Source: Marinococcus luteus
GTDB taxonomy: Bacteria > Bacillota > Bacilli > Bacillales > Marinococcaceae
DNA length: 64,000 nt
NCBI RefSeq assembly: GCF_900106595.1
Contig: NZ_FNNC01000002.1
Span: 186,001 to 250,000 of the forward strand
Direction of reading: 5' to 3'
Under the pieces are notes generated by a model. The model had not been told where the DNA came from, searched no databases, and was given only the letters and a program-made list of their open reading frames with translations. Shown piece by piece: positions 56,906 to 64,000 of the stretch; the first letter of the stretch is position 1; the number at the start of each line of letters is the position of its first letter. A program made the translations under genes and the position numbers.

Positions 56906-58126
56906 TCATTTAGATGATTGTTTAATATAAGAAACAAGTTTCTCACTCATATTTTTATTAAATATATTGATTGTTAACAGATCAAATGAAGAGTTAAATT
57001 TTTGAGAGTTATTATTAAAAAAATGTAAATTCGGTTGTTCTTCCATAATTTTTAGATATTGCTTGTATTCCGCACTGCCATTAGCATAATTTCCCTCTTT
57101 AACAATTTGCGTATATTTGTAACTATCTTCTGGTAAAAATTTATAATGTAATATACCAGATATAATAGGTTTATTAAAATTATCATAATAGGGAATTGTA
57201 TAGTGCACGCCAAACACTTCTTCTTTTTTTAGATAATACAAAGGATTTTTCGTTAATAATGGGGCAAAACTGTGTGATGAATCACTAAATAATCTAGCTC
57301 TAGACCCTCCATGAATTCTCTCACCTTTATAGCTAGGTAAAATATAGTAATTGTCTTTATCAAAAAAACAATTATATTTTTTTATATCATATTTAGTAAT
57401 ATCAATTTCTTTAGGCTTATTATTATTTAGTTGTTCTTTAGAATACATATCTATCATAAAAGACTGTAAAAAATTCATTTTTTCTCTCTCAGCAAACTTT
57501 ATTAAATTATGAATTTTCCCTTCTTCCATACCTGGATAAACGAATAATTCATCCGAATCTAATATAATGTACCACCTATTGTAACCATATTTATCTGTAA
57601 CTTGACGAAACCAAGCATTTTTAGCAGTAGCGCTAAACTTATCTTCAACCCTATAAACGTCTACTCCTTGGTTTATTAGCCATTCATAAGTTCCATCATC
57701 CGACATGTTATCTATATAAACAAAATTTACTATCCCCAATTCTCTATGATGGTCTAACTGCATTTTTATTCTTCTAATATCATTTTTAACAGCACAAATC
57801 AAAATTGGTTCATCATAAGGAAGATTAGATTTTATTCTTTGTTGTATACACTTCACATTTTGTCGTGCATAAGTGTCAAGATATTCTTTATGCTTTTTGG
57901 AATCTGTTTGTCTAAAACAATATCTCCATAATGCTTTCTTTGAATTTTTGTATAAAATAGGTTGTTCTTTTTTAATATAATTTAAGGTTTTTTTAGTTTT
58001 TCTAACATTTTTAATTACATTAGAAATATTTACTATAGAGAGATACATGATAATAATTTTTTCTCTTGTTCGTGGTGGTATTAATTTAAAAGTTTTAATA
58101 ATTATTATTTTCAAATTGCTTTTCAT
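56906..58126 (-). CDS. Glycosyltransferase family 2-like (Glyco_tranf_2_4/GT92-type)
   Basis: 406 aa. 'PILICAVKNDIRRIKMQLDHHRELGIVNFVYIDNMSDDGTYEWL' is the GT-A nucleotide-binding start, and 'RWYIILDSDELFVYPG' holds the DxD-like metal site. 'IHGGSRARLF' and 'HYKFLPEDSYKY' are typical of the DUF23/GT92-like group. Start 58126 (MKSNLK) follows AGAGG. Transfers an unknown sugar during repeat-unit assembly. Confidence 0.82.
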   Translation of the reverse strand: MKSNLKIIIIKTFKLIPPRTREKIIIMYLSIVNISNVIKNVRKTKKTLNYIKKEQPILYKNSKKALWRYCFRQTDSKKHKEYLDTYARQNVKCIQQRIKSNLPYDEPILICAVKNDIRRIKMQLDHHRELGIVNFVYIDNMSDDGTYEWLINQGVDVYRVEDKFSATAKNAWFRQVTDKYGYNRWYIILDSDELFVYPGMEEGKIHNLIKFAEREKMNFLQSFMIDMYSKEQLNNNKPKEIDITKYDIKKYNCFFDKDNYYILPSYKGERIHGGSRARLFSDSSHSFAPLLTKNPLYYLKKEEVFGVHYTIPYYDNFNKPIISGILHYKFLPEDSYKYTQIVKEGNYANGSAEYKQYLKIMEEQPNLHFFNNNSQKFNSSFDLLTINIFNKNMSEKLVSYIKQSSK

Positions 58127-58209
58127 TTTAAACCTCTTTTGCAAAATATTTGCATCATTTTTGATAATTAATGAAAATTCACCATTATTAATAAGCTATT
58201 GTGAATATA

Positions 58210-59118
58210 TCAAGGTGTTAAACGCAACATTTCACCTATTATTCTGTTCCATTTTTTTGGATAAAAACTTCCGTAACCACTTTCTGGAAAAAATGTTAAC
58301 TCTCCAAAAATTATTTCTCCTTTGATATAATAAAAATCCACTCTAACAAATATAAAAGGTGAGGATAATTTATTTGCTAAGTTGACCATTTCCTCAAATT
58401 TTTCAGGTTTATCATAATTTTTTTTAGCATTGGGTAAAGGTCTTAAGCCAGTAAACGGCATATGATTCCAATTAATATCATAAAAGTCAATACTCTCTTC
58501 ATTCCCCCTGCCTCTAATCACTTGACAATATTTTGTATTTCCATTAAAACAAAAGAATTTGTAATCAGTAAGTGCTGCTTTTTCCTCTTCATCTTCGATA
58601 TACTTTTCACATATTATTTTTGGTTTAATATCTTTATACACCCATTCGCGGTTCAACCAATAATAATTTGTTTTCAACCACTGCTTCATTTTTTTTTGTT
58701 CATTTTTCCAATTTAACTTATACTTATTTTTACAAACAATATTAAAGCCAGACCCATGGGTCCCTTTCAACACAAAAGACTTAGGTAATTCTTCAAAACT
58801 TATCTCTTCTACACTTTCATAAATAGCGTATACATCATTAAGATATTTTTTGCCTATCTTAGCTTCTACAAAACTTCTAACTTCAAGCTTATCTGCACAT
58901 TTTACAGCCAAGGGCTCTCGTTTATATAACTTAAGCCATTGCAATTTATCATTAAACTCTACTGGATGATCTAAATTAACTTTCCTTCCCACTCTTTTTT
59001 TAAATTGTTTCTTAATAAATTTTTCATCTGAATAAAAATTACTGGAAATAAAATATTTATATTTTCTATAAATGAGTAATAATTTTTTATTTTTTTTAAA
59101 GATTTTTTTAAAAGACAT
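58210..59118 (-). CDS. TupA-like ATP-grasp protein, copy 1
   Basis: 302 aa. 'LDHPVEFNDKLQWLKLYKREPLAVKCADKLEVRSFVEAKIG', 'LPKSFVLKGTHGSGFNIV', 'ICEKYIEDEE' and 'FVRVDFYYIKGEIIFGELTFFPESGYGSFYP' are the ATPgrasp_TupA pattern. ATP-grasp proteins of this type occur in polysaccharide and teichuronopeptide clusters and may join amino acids or other acids to the glycan by amide bonds. Paralogous to 61804-62712 (same length and motif order). Confidence 0.85.
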   Translation of the reverse strand: MSFKKIFKKNKKLLLIYRKYKYFISSNFYSDEKFIKKQFKKRVGRKVNLDHPVEFNDKLQWLKLYKREPLAVKCADKLEVRSFVEAKIGKKYLNDVYAIYESVEEISFEELPKSFVLKGTHGSGFNIVCKNKYKLNWKNEQKKMKQWLKTNYYWLNREWVYKDIKPKIICEKYIEDEEEKAALTDYKFFCFNGNTKYCQVIRGRGNEESIDFYDINWNHMPFTGLRPLPNAKKNYDKPEKFEEMVNLANKLSSPFIFVRVDFYYIKGEIIFGELTFFPESGYGSFYPKKWNRIIGEMLRLTP

Positions 59119-59230
59119 TTTATTTGACTACTCCTACAATTTAATTAAATAACCATATTATAATACTGACTTAAAAAATTCTATATCCTTCTTTTAATAA
59201 TTGAATAAATATATCGACGTTATTTAAAAT

Positions 59231-60529
59231 TTAAATTGTTTTTGAATTTATAATTTTTGTTTTAAATATTATTAAAAATATTAGAAGGGACATGAAAGTA
59301 AAACTGCTGTTAATAAAAAATGTATCTTGAAAGAAAGAAATAACTATAGAAAACATAAACATACTATAAATTGCACTCCAAAAGCCTATTTTCTTTTCTA
59401 GTGTTGCCTTGTATTTTAAAAATGCCATTAAGAGCCCTATGAAAAACATAACAAAAGGAACAAACCAAACACCAAAGTCCAAAATTTGTTCATGAAAAAG
59501 AGTGTATACATTAGTACTAAAACCATTTTCAGCCTTTACAAATTCTTTTGTTACTTCATCTGCCCCACTAGTGTAATCAATACCAAATATTTTATTCAGT
59601 ATATTATAGACTGGTGCTAATACTGCTTGGCCAAAGTACTCACTTGTATTGGAGTACAGGGGCCAAGTAATATCAAAAGCTGGTAAAGGGGAGGCTATAT
59701 AAATTGCAATACTATTGAACGGATCGTTTTCATCAATTTTATCCACTCCATACTTACCATATAAATAAAAAATAGATATAAATAACAAAAAGATCCCAAA
59801 CAAATTAAAAGAAAATTTCTTTTGGCTTTTGAATGTTAAAAACTTTCCATTTTTTCTTTCGTTAATTAAATAAATAATAGAGAATTGTACTAATATGGCT
59901 AAAAATCTCATTCTTCCTGTAGTTAACAGTTGTATACCAAAAGTTATTGTAAGTATGAGCAAATACATAAATAACCTAGTTTTACTTTTGTTTTTTTCTC
60001 GCAAAGAAAAGATGAGAACACTGACTCCAATTACTTCTAACGCTCGAAATAAAAATTGTTGAGTATTAGTTGAACTGGATTCGTCATATTGAAGAACTCT
60101 ATAATCCATTAAAAAGCTTTCAGAAAAAAATGCTGTAATTCCTCCAATCAAAGTGGAAATATCATATAATAAATAACTTGACATTAATATAACTAAAGTA
60201 AAGAGAAGAAAAACACGATTTTTTTTGAGTTTTAATTGCTGTTCATCAGAAGAATTTACATTAAAATTGTTTAATGCTTTGAAATAATTTTTTCCTTTAA
60301 GAACTCGAAAGAACACAAATCCAAGATCAAAAGCTAGAAAGCCTGATAAAAATATACATATAGTTTCAAATGACAAAGATACTCCCCATCTGTTTTGATA
60401 AAAAAGTAAAACAGTAGCACTCATGAGCCACACAATTTTAAATATAATAGTAGGGTGAAAAAAATCTCTTGTTAGTTGCAAATTAATTAGTAATAGTGAT
60501 AATAATACTAGTAAAAATATAGTTACCAT
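59231..60529 (-). CDS. Wzy-like polysaccharide repeat-unit polymerase
   Basis: 432 aa with 10-12 hydrophobic helices and a large extracytoplasmic loop (about residues 265-345, 'NSIAIYIASPLPAFDITWPLY', 'SGADEVTKEFVKAENGFSTNVYTLFHEQILDFG'). This shape is typical of O-antigen polymerases, whose sequences are poorly conserved. It polymerises lipid-linked repeat units outside the membrane. GAGG precedes ATG. Confidence 0.82.
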   Translation of the reverse strand: MVTIFLLVLLSLLLINLQLTRDFFHPTIIFKIVWLMSATVLLFYQNRWGVSLSFETICIFLSGFLAFDLGFVFFRVLKGKNYFKALNNFNVNSSDEQQLKLKKNRVFLLFTLVILMSSYLLYDISTLIGGITAFFSESFLMDYRVLQYDESSSTNTQQFLFRALEVIGVSVLIFSLREKNKSKTRLFMYLLILTITFGIQLLTTGRMRFLAILVQFSIIYLINERKNGKFLTFKSQKKFSFNLFGIFLLFISIFYLYGKYGVDKIDENDPFNSIAIYIASPLPAFDITWPLYSNTSEYFGQAVLAPVYNILNKIFGIDYTSGADEVTKEFVKAENGFSTNVYTLFHEQILDFGVWFVPFVMFFIGLLMAFLKYKATLEKKIGFWSAIYSMFMFSIVISFFQDTFFINSSFTFMSLLIFLIIFKTKIINSKTI

Positions 60530-60567
60530 TCTTAACCTCTTTTTCTATTTAAGAATACGTTAGAAAG

Positions 60568-61755
60568 TTATAAGGTTTGATTTTTAAGTTTTTGGAAAAA
60601 TTCTTGTCTTCTCCTTTCAATAATTCCTTCTTCGTATTCTTTAGATGTATTAAAATTAATTTTTGCTTGTTCAATTAATTCGTTTTTTGAAGTTTTTAAT
60701 AAAATTGAACATATTTCGTTTATATTTTTATTTGTATTGCTGAAAATAAAATTATTGTCTATCAGTTCTGGAATACCTGCGGTGTTCGCACCTAACGCAG
60801 GCAGGGCTCTACTCATCGCTTCAATTAAAGCTCTGGGTAAGCCTTCTTGTCGACTAGGTTGAGCGTAAATATCAATTTTATCTAACCATTCAAAAACTTC
60901 TTGATGTTTCATGGGACCTAAAAATACTACCTGGTTCAAAACATCGTTTTCCTTAGCAATTTTTTCTAAGTACTGTTGATCTCCTGCACCAACTAACTGA
61001 TACTCATATTTAGTATATCCTTGCTTTTTCAGTTCTCCTAAAGCCTTTATAATATATTCTTGGCCTTTATATTTAACATCTACAGCTGCTGTAGTTCCTA
61101 ATATCATTTTATCAGTCGTTCTTTCGATTTTTGAAATTCTTTCTTGTAGAACTTCATCACTAATACTATGTAATGCTACATTTGAACAACTTATATTATC
61201 CCCTTTCGTTGGGTAACGTTTTTGAAGGAAATTATTAGTTACATAAACCACAAGCTGAGCATTTTTCACATGTTTTTTTTGTTTCAAAAAATTTATCGGA
61301 GCTAATATTTTCCCTTTAATGTTATAGTTCCATAAACTATCCCATCCGCAAGCCACTACCTCTACTAAATACGGTTTATTATATTTTTTTGCATATTTTA
61401 TTGCAGTGTAACCATACTCTGATGGCAGTCTGGCAATTAAGCAATCATGGCTTTGGACTGCTTTTTTTATTCTATAATTTTTTTGTATTCTTTTAATAGG
61501 ATTAATAAAGCTTTTCAAGGAAGCCGTATGATCTGTCACTTCTATACTGTTTATTTTATCCTTATCAAAAATTTCGAAGTACTTTTGAGCTTCTGCTTTT
61601 GTGTATAAATTACGGTCCTTTCTAACTATTACACTTAATTCATCAGCAATTGAATGGTATCTATTCCATATCTTTTTATTGTAGCTACTGTGGGTATACG
61701 AATTGCCGACTTTATCACTTTTCAACCTTATATTATGCACGAATAAGAGTTTCAA
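60568..61755 (-). CDS. Glycosyltransferase family 4 (GT-B)
   Basis: 395 aa. The C-terminal GT4 donor site is 'FEWLDKIDIYAQPSRQEGLPRALIEAMSRALPALGANTAGIPELI' (E-G-x-x-x-x-x-x-E-A motif), and 'QYLEKIAKENDVLNQVVFLGPMKHQEVF' precedes it. Starts with TTG behind GAGGGG. Adds one sugar to the lipid-linked repeat unit; donor unknown. Confidence 0.87.
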   Translation of the reverse strand: MKLLFVHNIRLKSDKVGNSYTHSSYNKKIWNRYHSIADELSVIVRKDRNLYTKAEAQKYFEIFDKDKINSIEVTDHTASLKSFINPIKRIQKNYRIKKAVQSHDCLIARLPSEYGYTAIKYAKKYNKPYLVEVVACGWDSLWNYNIKGKILAPINFLKQKKHVKNAQLVVYVTNNFLQKRYPTKGDNISCSNVALHSISDEVLQERISKIERTTDKMILGTTAAVDVKYKGQEYIIKALGELKKQGYTKYEYQLVGAGDQQYLEKIAKENDVLNQVVFLGPMKHQEVFEWLDKIDIYAQPSRQEGLPRALIEAMSRALPALGANTAGIPELIDNNFIFSNTNKNINEICSILLKTSKNELIEQAKINFNTSKEYEEGIIERRRQEFFQKLKNQTL

Positions 61756-61803
61756 AAGCAGCCCCTCTTTCTTTCATTGTTCGTCATATTTTAGTCGTTT
61801 AAT

Positions 61804-62712
61804 TTAAAATACAACTTTTTCTTTAGGTAATTCAAATTCTCTACCCATAATAAAGTCGAATTCATCTGGTTCAAATACCGTGTACCCGCTGGCATTGTAA
61901 AAAGTTAGTTCTCCAAAAACGATCTTCCCCTGGATATTATAAAGATCCACTCTGACATGAGGAAAATCCTCAGACAATATTTCAGCTATTTTTATCATCT
62001 CGTCGAAATTTGTAGGTTTCTCTATAGAACTGGTAATTTCCTTGTATTCTGACCTTTTATAAGGAAGTTTTTCAAAATCAGGCGTAAAAAAACTGCATTC
62101 GCCCTGACTATGGTCGTCCACATAATTAATCATAGTATATAAATACTTTACTTCACCATTAAAACAGAAAAATTTATAATCCGGTATATCATTATTTTCG
62201 TCTCTTTCAAGTAGTTTCTCTATTATAATTCGTGAAGAAACATTATAATAGCACCACTCTCTTCCGTATTTTGGCGGTTTCGAATTCAACCAAGCATTTA
62301 ATTTTTCTCTTACTTCGCTTATATTTAATTGGTCTTTATCTTCAACCAAAATATTTGCTCCAGATCCATTAGTATGTTTAATCACAAATGACTTAGGTAA
62401 AGTATCAAAGTTAATATCTTCTGCTTTTTCGTAAACCCCATAAAGAGGATTTAAAATTTCTTTTAAACCTTTACTTTCTACATATTTCCTAACCTCATAT
62501 TTGTCAGAACACATGGTCATTAATGGATCTCTGTAATTTAATTTGTATTGTTGTAATTTTTCTGTATATCTTTCAGGGTTATTTAAATTCAATTTTCTTC
62601 CTGTTTTAATCCGGTATTGTAATTTTATCATTTGTTTATCTGGCAAGAAATCTAACATTTTTAGTATTTTCAACCTGAATTTTTGGTTTTTAAAAATTTT
62701 TTTGTAGTTCAC
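61804..62712 (-). CDS. TupA-like ATP-grasp protein, copy 2
   Basis: 302 aa. 'LNNPERYTEKLQQYKLNYRDPLMTMCSDKYEVRKYVESKG', 'LPKSFVIKHTNGSGANILVEDKD', 'IIEKLLERDENNDIPDYKFFCFNGEVKYL' and 'HVRVDLYNIQGKIVFGELTFYNASG' mirror the copy at 58210. GTG start after AGGAG. Two ligases of one family in one cluster suggest two separate acyl or amide decorations of the glycan, or an old duplication. Confidence 0.85.
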   Translation of the reverse strand: MNYKKIFKNQKFRLKILKMLDFLPDKQMIKLQYRIKTGRKLNLNNPERYTEKLQQYKLNYRDPLMTMCSDKYEVRKYVESKGLKEILNPLYGVYEKAEDINFDTLPKSFVIKHTNGSGANILVEDKDQLNISEVREKLNAWLNSKPPKYGREWCYYNVSSRIIIEKLLERDENNDIPDYKFFCFNGEVKYLYTMINYVDDHSQGECSFFTPDFEKLPYKRSEYKEITSSIEKPTNFDEMIKIAEILSEDFPHVRVDLYNIQGKIVFGELTFYNASGYTVFEPDEFDFIMGREFELPKEKVVF

Positions 62713-62722
62713 TATTTCTCTC

Positions 62723-63811
62723 CTATTCTTCGTTAATCACATTAAGATATTCATTTACCACAATTTCTCTATCAAATTCCTGTTCTACTTTTTTTCTTCC
62801 AGCTAGCCCCATCTGTTGTTTAGAGGCATAGCTTAATTGTAAAAATAACTCGATTTTTTCAATAAGGTCTTTTACGTTTTGTTGTTCAACTATATAACCG
62901 GTCACTCCGTCCTCGACTATCTCTCTGCACCCGCTTCTATCTGTGGTAATAATTGGTCTGGCACATGCTGAGCTTTCAAGTAATACATTAGACATGCCCT
63001 CAGGATAAAAGGTAGGATGTATCGTACAATGGCTTTCTTTCAAAATTTCTTCTACATTATGAACCATTCCATGATATCTTATTATTTCTTTATCCTGAAG
63101 AGCATTCAGAGTATCTTCATAATTTTCTTCGCAAAAACCACAAACATGAAAATTGGTTTGAGGATATTTATTTTTAATGAACTCTGCTGCTTTTAAATAT
63201 TCTTCTACTCCTTTTTCTTTCATAATTCTCGATATGAAAACAAATTGAATTTTTTCATCTTGAGGATACTTTAAAATAGAATAACGATTTAAATTTACTC
63301 CAGAGCCTGGGATTAATTTATGCCTGTCAACAGCAATATTATTTTTTATGAATAGTTGTTGGTTTTCAGTGTTTTGGAAAAAAACACGTTTAACCCTTTT
63401 AAAGGCTAATTTATACAAACTCATCGAAATTTTTTGTTTGAGTCCTTTTTTTTCTACCGCTGTTCCTAAGCCTGTAATATTAGCAATATAAGGTATCTTT
63501 AATATTCTACTTGCGATACCGCCATAAATGTTAGGCTTAATTGTAAAAGAAAGAACTGTATCTGGTTTTATTTCTTTTAATAATCTGAAGTAATACGTTA
63601 ACAATTTTATTTCACTTACTATGTTCATTCCATGGCGGTCAATTTCAACATCTATATATTTACATCCTAAATCAATTAATTTATCTATTTTACTTCCATA
63701 GGGACAAGAGACATAAACTTCATGCCCCTCTTCTAAAAGTCTCTCTACTATCTCTAAACGGAAATTATAAATAACCACATCGTGATTAACTAGTATAAGA
63801 ATTTTTTTCAT
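62723..63811 (-). CDS. Glycosyltransferase family 4, early-acting type
   Basis: 362 aa GT-B enzyme. The N-terminus 'KKILILVNHDVVIYNFRLEIVERLLEEGHEVYVSCPYG' is typical of EpsD/PglA-like galactosyl- or GalNAc-transferases. The C-terminal 'HCTIHPTFYPEGMSNVLLESSACARPIITTDRSGCREIVEDGVTGYIV' holds the donor-site E-G-x-S-N-V-L-L-E-S motif. Start 63811 has GGAAAG at about 8 nt. It overlaps the end of the next upstream reading frame by 26 nt. Confidence 0.87.
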   Translation of the reverse strand: MKKILILVNHDVVIYNFRLEIVERLLEEGHEVYVSCPYGSKIDKLIDLGCKYIDVEIDRHGMNIVSEIKLLTYYFRLLKEIKPDTVLSFTIKPNIYGGIASRILKIPYIANITGLGTAVEKKGLKQKISMSLYKLAFKRVKRVFFQNTENQQLFIKNNIAVDRHKLIPGSGVNLNRYSILKYPQDEKIQFVFISRIMKEKGVEEYLKAAEFIKNKYPQTNFHVCGFCEENYEDTLNALQDKEIIRYHGMVHNVEEILKESHCTIHPTFYPEGMSNVLLESSACARPIITTDRSGCREIVEDGVTGYIVEQQNVKDLIEKIELFLQLSYASKQQMGLAGRKKVEQEFDREIVVNEYLNVINEE

Positions 63812-64000
63812 TTTCATTACTTTCCATCTCCGTAGCCATTATAGTTTCCTTGAAATTTTTAACTCTATACTCATATTTATATTCACTCATTCTTTTATCA
63901 TAAATTAAAGTACCAAAAACTTTATTAAAGATTTCTAACCTATGCACTAACATTTTAAATAAGGGATTAAAAAGCTTTGTGAATTTTATTTTCTTTTTAT
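63786..64000 (-). CDS. C-terminal end of an unidentified gene of the polysaccharide cluster (partial)
   Basis: A frame open from the right edge ends at 63786 (TAA), at least 71 residues. It has 'FTKLFNPLFKMLVHRLEIFNKVFGTLIYDKRMSEYKYEYR' and an acidic Asn-rich tail 'MESNENEKNSYTS'. It overlaps the next gene slightly, as is common in this operon. Too little is present to name a family. Confidence 0.45.
   Translation of the reverse strand, partial: KKKIKFTKLFNPLFKMLVHRLEIFNKVFGTLIYDKRMSEYKYEYRVKNFKETIMATEMESNENEKNSYTS

Overview
The window looks like chromosome of a salt-tolerant, probably alkaliphilic member of the Bacillaceae (Bacillota). The signs are strong AGGAGG-type ribosome binding sites, TTG/GTG starts, WalR, CcpA and GbsR style regulatory sites, a carnitine-to-glycine-betaine operon with a BCCT transporter, and core genes of Bacillus type (puc genes, a YocH-like autolysin, YitT, GbsR). 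No rRNA, tRNA or CRISPR array was seen. The chromosomal background is moderately GC-rich. Three blocks are clearly AT-rich and look imported: 27968-31365, 43159-45590 and 54587-64000.

Layout. 1-4600 (minus): purine hydroxylase operon pucA-pucB-pucC-pucD (pucD runs off the left edge), preceded by a hairpin leader ending in a terminator. 4635-7218: an MpsC/DUF2294 protein and a DUF485 plus cation/acetate symporter pair under a likely CcpA site. 7270-9672 (minus): LacI regulator and GH4 alpha-galactosidase. 9877-12491: AEC transporter and CPA1 antiporter. 12764-24728: mixed housekeeping genes, including two alpha/beta hydrolases, a CDF metal exporter with twin palindromic operators, an M24 peptidase, a WalR-box-controlled 3D-domain autolysin, UspA, a CocE-like hydrolase, YitT and BCCT. 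25002-27908 (plus): GbsR-like regulator, BKACE, carnitine dehydrogenase and thioesterase, a full route from L-carnitine to glycine betaine, divergent from the BCCT uptake gene.

27968-31365 (minus) is the first AT-rich island: TerB-like, cysteine-cluster (YkgJ-like), a 556-residue unknown protein and a 336-residue glycine-rich membrane protein, overlapping or tightly packed. 31580-38805: hydrolase paralogue, DUF488, an orphan antisense-type small RNA, NRAMP-type transporter, nitrilase-family amidase, DUF2254, DUF985 cupin and a diguanylate cyclase. 38864-43016 (minus): formate-type operon of OFA antiporter, MpsC/DUF2294 and FdhF/YdeP-type molybdoenzyme, with attenuator-like hairpins and a duplicated leader. 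43159-45590 (minus) is the second AT-rich island: a glycine-rich membrane protein sharing its core with that of island 1, a 422-residue protein with a YdjM-like His/Asp motif and a 42-residue basic peptide. 45770-52848: MFS exporter, a small unknown protein, and a two-gene beta-galactosidase operon whose GH42 member carries two frameshifts.

52941-54514 is a decayed ISL3-family insertion sequence with recognisable terminal inverted repeats and an IS1182-like fragment inside. 54587-64000 (minus) is an AT-rich Wzx/Wzy exopolysaccharide cluster. The most novel-looking material is the pair of islands sharing the glycine-rich membrane protein, which I read as a possible defence or conflict system. 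Function there is inference only.
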